This document shows positions 7,234-15,948 of a stretch of DNA of 64,000 nucleotides, in pieces. The stretch comes from UBA11540 sp045536425 (GTDB taxonomy: Bacteria; Bacillota; Clostridia; Oscillospirales; Ruminococcaceae): contig JAZSNN010000031.1 of assembly GCA_045536425.1 (NCBI GenBank), positions 1 to 64,000 on the forward strand, written 5' to 3'. Every line of letters begins with the position of its first letter. Positions within the stretch are counted from its first letter, which is position 1. Both the position numbers and the translations under genes were made by a program. The notes beneath the pieces are model-generated. The model was not told the DNA's origin, made no database searches, and saw only the letters and a list, made by a program, of their open reading frames with translations.

Positions 7234-8885
7234 AACACTACGGCGATATTATGAAAATCAACGGAGCTGCTGTGGAGCCCGTCAATGTTGTTATTGGCGG
7301 CAGCCCTTGCCAGGATCTTTCCGTTGCCGGTAAGCAAGCAGGCTTGCAGGGTGAACGGTCCGGGCTCTTTATGGAGCAGCTACGGGTTATAAAAGAAATG
7401 AGGAGGGCTGACAATGCCAGAGGTAGAACAGGAAAAGACACCCGCCCAAGGTATATGGTGTGGGAAAATGTGCCCGGAGCTTTCAGCTCCAACAAAGGAG
7501 CTGATTTCAGCATCGTGCTCCAAGAAACAGCAAAAGTGGCCTGCGAACAAGCCCCCGCTGTTCCTATCCCTAAAAACGGATGGCCTCCCGCAGGATGCCT
7601 CACCGATGTGGGAGGACAATGGAGCATTGCGTGGAGAGTACTTGATGCACAGTTTTGGGGCGTGCCCCAAAGACGAAAACGCATCGCACTTGTCGCAGAT
7701 TTTGGAGGCCTCACCGCACCCGAAATACTCTTTGAGCGCCAAGGCGTGCCTGGGTATATTACGCCGTGCGGAAAAGAGGGGCAAGGTGCTCCCGGAAATA
7801 TTGAAACAAGCACTAATACAGCAAGCATCCAGGGGGGGGGCTTATTGCATACAAGGTAACTGCATCGACAGAGCCGACACCGCAGGATGCAACGGTAAAG
7901 GATGGACCGAGGGAGTAAGCTACACCCTAAACACCATTGACCGCCCCGCTGTGCTCCCTTTTGTATCACCCCTCCCCGATAATAACCCCATAATTTTTGA
8001 GCCCGGATCCTGCACCCGTGTTGGTGGGCATATATGGCAAGACGGAAAAGCACCCGCTTTGAGAGCCGATGCAGGCGATAACCGCCCAGCCATAGCACTT
8101 GAGCACCACCCTAACGATAGCAGGGTGAAAATATCCGAGGATGGAATTGTGCAAACCCTCAACGCCCGTATGGGTACGGGGGGGGGCAATGTTCCACTCG
8201 TTATGTGCCCTAATGTTTGAAAATTACCAATTTGCGAATTGGCGCCCAGGTTGCGGCACGCTTAAAGCAAGCGGTGGCGATTATGGAGGAGGGAGTGAAA
8301 ATTTACTTGTACAAGTATCAATATTGGAACGGTGAGCCTGTGGTTGACACTCTCACCGCCCGTAACGCAGGGGGGGGGCAAAGGATGCCAGACAAACAAA
8401 ACTTTAATTGCGTGGTAGGCTTTCACCTACTGCAAGATCCTATAAATGAAACCGACAAAACGCCCTGCTTATCAGCAGGCAGCTCAACCGGTGAGGCAGC
8501 CCTCGGTGTTGCCACGGAGTACATTGTAAGGCGGCTTACACCTTTGGAGTGTGAACGCTTGCAGGGTTTTCCGGATGGCTGGACCGATATAGGCGAATAC
8601 ACCGACAGCAAAGGCAAAGTACATAAAGAGTGTGCAGATAGTGCACGCTACAAGGCACTTGGCAACAGCATTGCCATACCGCCGTGGACTTATGTATTAC
8701 AGCGGCTTTCTGTTTGCTGTGGTACGGAGGCAACGATGGCCAGCTTATTTGATGGCATCGGCGGTTTTCCTCTTATCTGGGAACGCATTAACGGCAAAGG
8801 CTCTTGCCTTTGGGCAAGTGAAATTGAGGACTTTCCCATTGCCGTTACAAAATACCATTTTCCGGAGGAGGTACCCGATGAGTAA
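7230..8885 (+). pseudogene. Circularly permuted C5-cytosine DNA methyltransferase, several frame breaks
   Basis: The gene starts at catalytic motif IV (GGSPCQDLSVAGKQAGLQG) and continues through motif VI (MVWENVPGAF) and motif VIII (PQRRKRIALVADF). After a long target-recognition region come motif IX (RRLTPLECERLQGFPDG) and motif X (YKALGNSIAIP). The SAM-binding motif I (SLFDGIGGFPLIWE) is at the C-terminus, so the order is circularly permuted. The frame changes near the G9 tract at 7832-7840, again near 8205 and again near 8310, so as written no single ORF spans the enzyme. G9 runs also occur at 8178-8186 and 8370-8378. It is probably an anti-restriction methyltransferase; it could be decayed, phase-variable or mis-assembled. 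Confidence 0.82.
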
Positions 8886-9087
8886 AATACCTTACAGAAA
8901 TAGTGAGGGCTACGCAGATCCTACGGCACACGCCGCCCTGGAGCCTATTGCCCAGGAGGAGGCAGCCCTTGAAAGCAAAGTAAACTTTTTAATAAAGGTG
9001 CTCAAATTCATTGCCAACGAGGCTGGGTTTGATGTAACCAACCGCATTGAATTATGCGACAGAAAAACCGGCAGGGTTTTTAAGTAA
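8878..9087 (+). CDS. Small hypothetical phage protein
   Basis: 69 residues from the ATG at 8878, preceded by GGAGGAGG and overlapping the methyltransferase stop by 8 bp. The start MSKIPYRNSEGYADPTAHAA is followed by a helical, acidic segment (KVNFLIKVLKFIANEAGF) and a short basic tail. Proteins like this are common in phage early operons but I know no function for them. The gene ends just before a run of eight C at 9089-9096. Confidence 0.7.
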   Translation: MSKIPYRNSEGYADPTAHAALEPIAQEEAALESKVNFLIKVLKFIANEAGFDVTNRIELCDRKTGRVFK

Positions 9088-9124
9088 GCCCCCCCCGTGG
9101 GGTGGGCGGTAAGGAGTAACCGCT

Positions 9125-11530
9125 ATGCTAAATGATAGAAAAATAACCATATCAGCCGGAGCAAGCCGCCGTGCCACCCTTTGGACCGCACAAACGCTGC
9201 TTATATCGGAGTTATGGGAAAAGCTAAAAGTGCCGGCAAGGGGCACGGAAACCCTTGCAGAATATATGAGCCTCAAAAAGGCTCAACAGGATGAGCTCAA
9301 GGATATTGGCGGCTTTATGGGCGGTACCCTTAACGGTCCACGCCGTAAAGCAAACAATGTTACCGGGCGTGATATTATCACCCTCGACCTTGACAACATC
9401 CCCGCAGGTGGCACGGATGATGTGCTGCGGCGTGTTGAGGCTCTGGGCTGTGGGTACTGCGTATATAGCACCCGTAAGCACCAGCCGGCGGCACCCCGCC
9501 TCCGTATTCTGCTGCCTATGGATAGGACCGTAACCGCCGATGAGTACGAGCCTATTGCACGCAAAATGGGTGAGTACATCGGCCTGGAGTTTGCGGATCC
9601 CACCACTTTTGAGGTAAGCCGCCTTATGTATTGGCCCAGCTGCTGTGCTGACAGCCAATATGTTTACCTCACCGCAGATAAGCCCCTGCTTTCAGCGGAT
9701 GGCTTGCTTGATACATACGCCGATTGGCACGATATGACCACCTGGCCCGCTTTGCCGGGGCAGCAGGCGTTTACCAAGCTGGCGGTAAAACAAGGCGATC
9801 CGGAGGGCAAAAACGGCGTTGTGGGTGCTTTCTGCCGTACCTATGACATTTACCGTGCTATGGAGGAATTGATCCCCGGCATATATGAGCCCGTTGACAC
9901 AATGCCCGGCAGATACACATACATTGGAGGCTCCACCACCGGCGGTGCTGTGCTGTACGATAATGGCAAATTTTTATACAGCCACCACGCAACGGATCCC
10001 TGCTCCGGCAGGCTCGTAAATGCCTTTGACCTGGTACGCCTCCATAAGTTTGCGGATGCAGACGATGAGGCACAGGCTGGCACACCCGCCAACCGCTTGC
10101 CCTCTTACGCTGCTATGTGTGAGTTTGCCACCGGCCTTGCCGATGTTGCAGGCCTTATGGCACAGGAGCGTTACGCAAACGCCGCCAAAGACTTTGAGGG
10201 CATCGGCCCCGATAATGCCGATGATCCCGCCAACTGGATGGCCTTGCTTGAAACAAGCGCCCAGACCGGTGCAGTAAAAGGCACCATAAACAATGTGCTT
10301 ATTATCCTGGAGCACGATCCGATGCTCAAAGGTAAGTTTGCCCTTAACCAATTTGCCAACCGTGGTGAGGTGCTGGGGGCTCTGCCGTGGGATCAGCGTA
10401 CCAAACGCCGCCTGTGGGATGATAACGATAACCAGGGCCTTTATTGGTACATTGAAAAGGTGTATAAGATCACCGGCAACGGCAAAATTGATGGTGCACT
10501 TTCCCTCCATTCCAACCGCTTTGCTTTTAATGAGGTGCAGGACTACCTGGGAGGCCTCAAAGGCAAATGGGATGGCGTGCCCCGCCTCGATACTCTTTTC
10601 ATTGATTACCTCGGCGCCAAAGATACAGCATACAACCGTGCTGTTACCCGCAAGGCTTTTGTGGCAGCTGTTTCCCGTGCTATTACGCCCGGCTGCAAGT
10701 ATGACAATATGCTTATTTTGACCGGCCCCCAGGGCCTTGGTAAAAGTACCCTTTTGGATAAAATGAGCCGTGGCTGGTTTAATGACAGCATACGCACCTT
10801 TGAGGGTAAGGAGGCCAGCGAATTGCTCCAGGGCGTTTGGCTGGTGGAGGTTGCGGAGCTTGATGCTTTCCGTAAAACCGATATTGCCCGCATTAAGCAG
10901 TTTTTGTCTTTGAAAACAGACCGCTACCGCCCCGCTTATGGCAGAAATGTTAAGGAGCTCCCACGCTGCTGTGTGTTCTTTGGCACCTGCAATGAAACAG
11001 AGTTTTTGCAGGATCCCACCGGCAACCGCCGTTTTTGGCCCGTTGATACCGGGGAACAAAGGGGCACCAAAAGCGTGTTTAAGGATCTTGATGATGAGGT
11101 GGATCAACTGTGGGCCGAGGCAGTTATGCGGTGGCAGCTCGGTGAGCCGTTGTACTTAACCGGTGCCATTGAGGAGGATGCAAAGGCCAAGCAGGAGGAA
11201 CACCGTGAGGCATCCAGCCGTGAGGGCATCGTGCGTGAGTTTATGGATCGACAGGTGCCCGATGATTGGAGCAAATGGCCTCTTGATAAACGGCGTATGT
11301 TCTGGGCAGGCGGTGTGCAGGGCAATGTTACCCTGGTGCCCCGTGATCGTGTATGTGCCCTTGAGATATGGTGCGAGGCTTTCGGCGGCTCCATTAAGGA
11401 AATGAAAAACGCCGACACCAGGGAGCTTAATGCGATTATTACAGCGGTAAAAGGCTGGAAAAAATCACCTGGCACCCTGCACTTTGGCCCCTACGGCACG
11501 CAAAGAGGCTTTGTGCATAAAGGCATCTAA
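9125..11530 (+). CDS. VapE/VirE-like primase-helicase
   Basis: An 801-residue replication protein. The N-terminal ~200 residues resemble a PrimPol (archaeo-eukaryotic primase) domain: DIITLDLDNIP, YSTRKHQPAAPRLRILLP and the FADPTTFEVSRLMYWPS segment. The C-terminal half is a VirE/VapE P-loop ATPase: Walker A GPQGLGKST at about residue 535, a Walker B-like WLVEVAELDAF, and the sensor region FFGTCNETEFLQDPTGNRRFWP. It probably primes and unwinds DNA for the phage polymerase. The stop codon overlaps the first TCTAACATT motif of the downstream repeat region, which might be an origin, though this is inferred. Confidence 0.9.
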   Translation: MLNDRKITISAGASRRATLWTAQTLLISELWEKLKVPARGTETLAEYMSLKKAQQDELKDIGGFMGGTLNGPRRKANNVTGRDIITLDLDNIPAGGTDDVLRRVEALGCGYCVYSTRKHQPAAPRLRILLPMDRTVTADEYEPIARKMGEYIGLEFADPTTFEVSRLMYWPSCCADSQYVYLTADKPLLSADGLLDTYADWHDMTTWPALPGQQAFTKLAVKQGDPEGKNGVVGAFCRTYDIYRAMEELIPGIYEPVDTMPGRYTYIGGSTTGGAVLYDNGKFLYSHHATDPCSGRLVNAFDLVRLHKFADADDEAQAGTPANRLPSYAAMCEFATGLADVAGLMAQERYANAAKDFEGIGPDNADDPANWMALLETSAQTGAVKGTINNVLIILEHDPMLKGKFALNQFANRGEVLGALPWDQRTKRRLWDDNDNQGLYWYIEKVYKITGNGKIDGALSLHSNRFAFNEVQDYLGGLKGKWDGVPRLDTLFIDYLGAKDTAYNRAVTRKAFVAAVSRAITPGCKYDNMLILTGPQGLGKSTLLDKMSRGWFNDSIRTFEGKEASELLQGVWLVEVAELDAFRKTDIARIKQFLSLKTDRYRPAYGRNVKELPRCCVFFGTCNETEFLQDPTGNRRFWPVDTGEQRGTKSVFKDLDDEVDQLWAEAVMRWQLGEPLYLTGAIEEDAKAKQEEHREASSREGIVREFMDRQVPDDWSKWPLDKRRMFWAGGVQGNVTLVPRDRVCALEIWCEAFGGSIKEMKNADTRELNAIITAVKGWKKSPGTLHFGPYGTQRGFVHKGI

Positions 11531-11790
11531 CATTTTGCTCTAACAATTTGTTTTTGGTGTAGGAATGTTAGAAAACTAAAATCTAACATTTTTACACGCA
11601 AAAACGGGGTTTTGTTTAATTGTTAGGTTATTTGTTAGACCGCAAAACCGCATAAAATAAGGCTTTTTATTGATTTTCTAACATTCTAACATTTTTTACT
11701 ATTAACTATTAAAAATAGAGAGTTTGAAAGAAATAAAACCGCCTAACCCGCCTAAATGCGGGTGTATATGCGTGCGTGTGAGAAAATCGA
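11526..11790. repeat. AT-rich intergenic region with TCTAACATT repeats (copy A)
   Basis: This non-coding stretch of ~275 bp between the primase-helicase and VRR-NUC genes holds many copies of TCTAACATT/TAACAAT and the inverse AATGTTAGA (11526, 11538, 11564, 11582, 11621, 11633, 11678, 11685). A 29-bp block at 11674-11702 recurs exactly at 39987-40015. A CCGCCTAAC(C)CGCCTAA motif follows at about 11739, as it does in the second copy. Iteron-like repeats beside a phage primase suggest an origin or regulator-binding region. No function can be proven from the sequence. Confidence 0.75.
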
Positions 11791-11807
11791 AAAGGAGGCA
11801 ATTTGCG

Positions 11808-12098
11808 ATGCTTGAAAAAGAGGTTGAGCAATACCTTTGCAAAAAGGTTAAAAAAGAATTACAGGGCATTGCCTTTAAGTTTGTGAGCCCCGGTTTTAAT
11901 GGAGTACCGGACCGCATCGTTTTAGTACCTATGGGGCGCATCTATTTTGTAGAACTGAAAGCACCCGGCAAAAAACTACGGAAATTACAAAAATGGGTTT
12001 GCGATCTCATAAGGGGGCTGGGCTTTGTGGTATTAGAGATAGACACCAAGGAAAAGGTTGATGCTTTTATAAGTGAGGTGCAGAGGAATGGAATATAA
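11808..12098 (+). CDS. VRR-NUC domain nuclease
   Basis: 96 residues from the ATG at 11808, preceded by AAGGAGG nine bases upstream. The earlier in-frame start at 11724 lies in the repeat region and lacks such a site. The sequence contains the VRR-NUC core: SPGFNGVPDRIVLVP, IYFVELKAPGKKLRKLQ (the E-x-K catalytic pair) and a C-terminal VDAFISEVQ. Stand-alone VRR-NUC proteins are typical phage nucleases encoded next to a SNF2 helicase, as here, and are thought to process branched or damaged DNA. Confidence 0.88.
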   Translation: MLEKEVEQYLCKKVKKELQGIAFKFVSPGFNGVPDRIVLVPMGRIYFVELKAPGKKLRKLQKWVCDLIRGLGFVVLEIDTKEKVDAFISEVQRNGI

Positions 12099-13479
12099 AC
12101 CGCATAATTACCAGGTGTATGACATTGAAAGGGTTGTAAACGATCCTGCGGTTGGGTTGTTTTTACGGCCTGGCCTTGGTAAAACCTCAATAACACTTTC
12201 AGCCATAAACATATTGCGTTATTACCGCTGGAGCATCCGTAAGGCTTTGGTTGTAGCACCCAAAAAAGTGGCAGAGGGTACCTGGAGCAAAGAGGCTGCC
12301 AAGTGGGATCACCTGCAACACCTCCGTGTGGTTACGGTCTTGGGGAGTGCTACCAAACGCATTAAAGCACTTAACACCCCTGCGGATGTGTATGTTATTA
12401 ACCGTGAAAATATCCCCTGGCTGGTTGACTATTACAAACAGGCGTGGCCATTTGATATGGTGGTGCTTGATGAAAGCACGAGCTTTAAGAACGGAAACAG
12501 CAAACGCTTTAAGGCCTTAAAGCTGGTACGCCGTTTTATGAAAAAGGTTGTGCTGCTTACTGGTACACCTACATCAAAAGGCCTTGAGGATCTGTGGGCA
12601 CAGATCTATTTGTTGGATGAGGGTGCACGCCTTGGCAAAACCCTCACACAGTTTAGGCAGATATATTTTGATTGCTCCATACGGCGTAATGCCCAGGGTA
12701 AAGATTACCGAAAATACAACGCCAAAGAAAGTGCAGAGGCCGGCATACTCAATGCAATAAGTGATATTTGCATCAGTATGAAAGCCGAGGACTACCTGGA
12801 GCTGCCTGCTTGCGTTGAGCACGAGGTACCTGTTGTGCTTGACGATAAAACACTTGCAAAATACAAGCAGTTTGAGGAGGATCTACTGCTTGAGGTTGAG
12901 GAGGACACCATCACCGCACTTAATGCGGGCGTGTTGGTGGGTAAGCTGTTGCAGTTTTGTGCCGGAGCCATTTACGATAATGACAAAAAAGCGGTACACA
13001 TTCACGATTGCAAAATTGAGGCATACCTGGAATTGCTGGAGCAGCTTAATGGTGAGCATTGTATCACCTTTTATGGCTTTCAACACGATAAGGATCGCAT
13101 ACTTGAGGCTTTGGCCAAAACCAACCTGCGTGTGCGTGTATATAACGATACCAAGGATGAGGATGATTGGAACGCCGGCAACATTGATGTGTTACTGGTG
13201 CATCCGTCAAGCTGTGCCTACGGGCTTAACCTGCAAGCAGGTGGCCGGCACCTTATATGGTTTACACCAAACTGGAGCTTTGAGCTTAATGACCAAGGCA
13301 AGTGCCGTTTGTGGCGCCAAGGTTCCCCCTATGACAAGGTTTTTGTGCATTACCTTATTACACAAGGCTGTGCGGATGAGGATGTGCTGGCGGTTGTGCA
13401 GGACCGTGAGGACACCCACAACACCGTTATGAATGTGTTAAAAGCACGAATTAAAAAAGCAAAGGAGGCGGCAATATGA
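12088..13479 (+). CDS. SNF2-family DNA helicase/ATPase
   Basis: 463 residues from the ATG at 12088, overlapping the VRR-NUC gene. It has two RecA-like halves. The N-terminal half shows Walker A (LRPGLGKTS), the DEAH-type Walker B (MVVLDESTSFKN) and motif III (VVLLTGTPTSKG). The C-terminal half has INVLLVHPSSCAYGLNLQ-like motif V and the arginine-finger region (GKCRLWRQGSPYDKV). This matches phage SNF2 helicases paired with VRR-NUC nucleases. It is probably a DNA translocase for recombination or replication restart. Confidence 0.9.
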   Translation: MEYKPHNYQVYDIERVVNDPAVGLFLRPGLGKTSITLSAINILRYYRWSIRKALVVAPKKVAEGTWSKEAAKWDHLQHLRVVTVLGSATKRIKALNTPADVYVINRENIPWLVDYYKQAWPFDMVVLDESTSFKNGNSKRFKALKLVRRFMKKVVLLTGTPTSKGLEDLWAQIYLLDEGARLGKTLTQFRQIYFDCSIRRNAQGKDYRKYNAKESAEAGILNAISDICISMKAEDYLELPACVEHEVPVVLDDKTLAKYKQFEEDLLLEVEEDTITALNAGVLVGKLLQFCAGAIYDNDKKAVHIHDCKIEAYLELLEQLNGEHCITFYGFQHDKDRILEALAKTNLRVRVYNDTKDEDDWNAGNIDVLLVHPSSCAYGLNLQAGGRHLIWFTPNWSFELNDQGKCRLWRQGSPYDKVFVHYLITQGCADEDVLAVVQDREDTHNTVMNVLKARIKKAKEAAI

Positions 13480-13889
13480 CACTCAAGGAATTATCACAGT
13501 TATATTACCTTAACCGTGAGATCGAAATGGATAAGGAAAGGCTGGAGGCTCTGCGTGCAAGAGCATCCGCACCGGGATCCCCGAACTATGACGGGATGCC
13601 GAAAAGCCCAAGCTATGAAAACAGGCTTGAGCGTTACATTGCCGAGATCGTTGACCTTGAGGCCATCATATCTGCAAAAATCACCCAATGCCAACACGAG
13701 CGTAACAGGCTTGAGCGTTACATTGCGGATATACCGGACAGCAACCTGCGTATGATCTTTACCCTGCGTTTTATCAATGGGCTTTCGTGGGTGCAGCTGG
13801 CTTTTAGCATCGGCGGTGATTGTACCGCAGACGGTGCAAGGATGGCGTGCAACCGGTACATAAAGAAAACCAACGAGCAAAATAATTAA
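13476..13889 (+). CDS. DUF1492/RinA-like late transcription regulator
   Basis: 137 residues. It is rich in charged helices, with a duplicated motif (ENRLERYIAEI and RNRLERYIADI), and ends in a sigma-region-4-like helix-turn-helix (MIFTLRFINGLSWVQLAFSIGG). This pattern is typical of DUF1492/ArpU/RinA-type phage proteins that activate late genes. It is the last gene before the packaging operon, where such a regulator is expected. The target promoter is unproven, but AT-rich sequence with TTCGTT repeats follows at 13899-13921. Confidence 0.78.
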   Translation: MTLKELSQLYYLNREIEMDKERLEALRARASAPGSPNYDGMPKSPSYENRLERYIAEIVDLEAIISAKITQCQHERNRLERYIADIPDSNLRMIFTLRFINGLSWVQLAFSIGGDCTADGARMACNRYIKKTNEQNN

Positions 13890-13973
13890 AAATTTTCGTT
13901 TTGTTCGTTCTGTTCGTTTCATTTATGATAAAATATAAACTGCGGGTATTGACCGATAAGGCAATGCCTCCTT

Positions 13974-14026
13974 GGTGAAACAGCGGCGGGGCTATTCTCC
14001 GGCCCCGTTGTCTGTTTCTTTTTATT
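13974..14026 (+). terminator. Possible early-transcript terminator
   Basis: Between the late regulator and TerS genes a GC-rich hairpin (CAGCGGCGGGGC / GGCCCCGTTGTCTG with an eight-base loop) is followed by a T-rich run (TTTCTTTTTATTTTC). It could end early transcription, with late transcription starting or antiterminating here. The upstream AT-rich segment (about 13889-13945), with TTCGTT repeats and a TATGATAAAAT box, could hold a late promoter. The assignment is structural only. Confidence 0.5.
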
Positions 14027-14048
14027 TTCTGTAAAGGAGCGTAAGCGT

Positions 14049-14537
14049 ATGGCAAAAGGTAAATACGAAAAGTGGCTTGAGCCAGACGGCTTACAGCTGC
14101 TTGGTGCTTGGGCACGGGATGGCTTGACGGATGAGCAGATTGCAAAAAATATGGGCATATCCCGCAGCACTTTGAATGAATGGAAAAAGAAATTTCCGGA
14201 CATATCGGACACCTTAAAAAGGGGCAAGGAGGTTGTGGATGTTGAGGTTGAAAACGCTTTGCTTAAAAGAGCCCTCGGCTATTCCACCACAGAGGTTACA
14301 AGGGAAAGAGCACTAAACCCCGAAACGGGCAAGGTTGAGCTTGTTGTTACCAAGGCAGTTACCAAAGAGGTACCGCCAGACACCACCGCCCAAATATTCT
14401 GGCTTAAAAACCGCCGCCCCGATCTGTGGCGTGATAAGCAAAATGTGGAGCTTTCCGGTGAGGTTGCCAGCAACCCGTTTGCAGGCTTGACTACCGAGCA
14501 GCTTATTAAATTGGCCGATGCCGGTGATGATGATTGA
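14049..14537 (+). CDS. Terminase small subunit-like protein
   Basis: 162 residues, preceded by AAAGGAG. The N-terminal half carries a helix-turn-helix (GLTDEQIAKNMGISRSTLNEWKK). The middle is an acidic/charged segment, and the C-terminus includes TTAQIFWLKNRRPDLWRDKQ, a motif common in phage small terminase proteins. The stop overlaps the start of the large terminase gene by 4 bp. It likely recognises the phage packaging site and loads DNA into the TerL motor. Confidence 0.85.
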   Translation: MAKGKYEKWLEPDGLQLLGAWARDGLTDEQIAKNMGISRSTLNEWKKKFPDISDTLKRGKEVVDVEVENALLKRALGYSTTEVTRERALNPETGKVELVVTKAVTKEVPPDTTAQIFWLKNRRPDLWRDKQNVELSGEVASNPFAGLTTEQLIKLADAGDDD

Positions 14538-15934
14538 GCACCGCAGCCGTTAAGCTGGGCGCCAAAATAGAGCTTGCAAGGCGTGATTTTTGGCGATATT
14601 GTAACCTCAAAGCTCCAAACTTTTATAAAAAAGATCGGCAATTTTTGATTGATTTTTGCCACGATTTGCAGGACTTTTACCAAAGCGATGATGAGGTGCT
14701 TATTGTAAATATGCCGCCTCGACACGGCAAGAGCCGTACAGCCCAATGCTTTGTTGAGTGGATCCTGGGGCAAAACCAAACCGAAAAGATAATGACCGGC
14801 TCCTATAATGAAACGCTTTCCACCAGCTTTGCCAAAGGCGTGCGTAACAGCATTGCCGAGGAAAAGGCAGACGAAATGCGGGCCGTGTTTTCCGATGTAT
14901 TCCCAGGCGTTAAAATCAAGCAAGGCGATGGTGCAATGAATTTGTGGAGCCTTGAGGGTGGTTATAACAATTACCTTGCAACCTCCCCCACGGGTACCGC
15001 CACAGGTTTTGGTGCATCCATTCTTATTATTGACGATTTAATTAAATCGGCCCTTGAGGCTAACAACGCCGATACACTTGAGAAACATTGGGAGTGGTTT
15101 ACCAATACAATGCTTTCCCGACTTGAGGAGGGCGGCAAGATCATAATCATAATGACACGCTGGCACAGTTTAGACCTGGCCGGGCGTGCGTTAGATTTTT
15201 ATACAGAGGCAGGTGCCAAGGTGCGGCACATATCGTACAAGGCCCTGCAAGACGATGGCACAATGCTGTGCCCGCAAATATTATCCCTACGCTCCTATAA
15301 ATCAAAAATACGGGCTATGGGTGATGATATTGCATCCGCAAACTACCAGCAGGAGCCCATTGACATTAAAGGCCGTTTGTACAGCAGTTTTAAGACCTAT
15401 GACAAACTGCCCACCGATGAAAACGGGCACTCACTATTTACAGCGATCAAAAACTACACAGATACAGCCGACACCGGCGATGATTACCTTTGCAGCATAA
15501 GCTACGGCGTTTATAACAAAGAGGCTTATGTGCTTGATGTGCTTTACACCAAGGCACCTATGGAGGTAACGGAGCCGAAAACCGCCCAAATGCTTAAAGC
15601 GGGTAATGTGGGCTGGGCTGACATTGAAAGTAACAACGGCGGCAGAGGCTTTGCACGGTCCGTAACAAGGCACTTGGCTGCCCTGGGATCCAACCGCTGT
15701 CACATAGAGAGCTTTTACCAAAGCAAAAACAAAGAGGCCCGCATACTTTCAAATGCCACCTGGGTTATGGATCATATATATTTCCCGGTGAATTGGAAAG
15801 ACCGATGGCCGGAATATTACGAGGCAATGAGCCGGTACCAGCGTGAGGGTAAAAATGCACACGATGATGCACCAGATGCCACCACGGGTATTGCCGAGCG
15901 TATAAACAACGGCTCACATTACAGTTTTGATTAA
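14534..15934 (+). CDS. terL: Terminase large subunit
   Basis: 466 residues. The ATPase domain has Walker A (MPPRHGKSRT, about residue 60), Walker B (ILIIDDLIK, about residue 163) and the coupling motif (IIIMTRWHSLDLAG). The C-terminal nuclease domain shows conserved acidic residues (TADTGDDY, VGWADIESNNGGRGFA, NAHDDAPDATTG). This is the packaging motor that cuts and pumps phage DNA into the prohead through the portal encoded next. Confidence 0.95.
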   Translation: MSTAAVKLGAKIELARRDFWRYCNLKAPNFYKKDRQFLIDFCHDLQDFYQSDDEVLIVNMPPRHGKSRTAQCFVEWILGQNQTEKIMTGSYNETLSTSFAKGVRNSIAEEKADEMRAVFSDVFPGVKIKQGDGAMNLWSLEGGYNNYLATSPTGTATGFGASILIIDDLIKSALEANNADTLEKHWEWFTNTMLSRLEEGGKIIIIMTRWHSLDLAGRALDFYTEAGAKVRHISYKALQDDGTMLCPQILSLRSYKSKIRAMGDDIASANYQQEPIDIKGRLYSSFKTYDKLPTDENGHSLFTAIKNYTDTADTGDDYLCSISYGVYNKEAYVLDVLYTKAPMEVTEPKTAQMLKAGNVGWADIESNNGGRGFARSVTRHLAALGSNRCHIESFYQSKNKEARILSNATWVMDHIYFPVNWKDRWPEYYEAMSRYQREGKNAHDDAPDATTGIAERINNGSHYSFD

Positions 15935-15948
15935 AGGAGGCGGCAGCC

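Noticed and set aside
9085..9120. Terminator formed by the C8 run and following G-rich stretch
   Set aside because: CCCC-GT-GGGG pairing is possible but no T run follows and the downstream gene is in the same operon.
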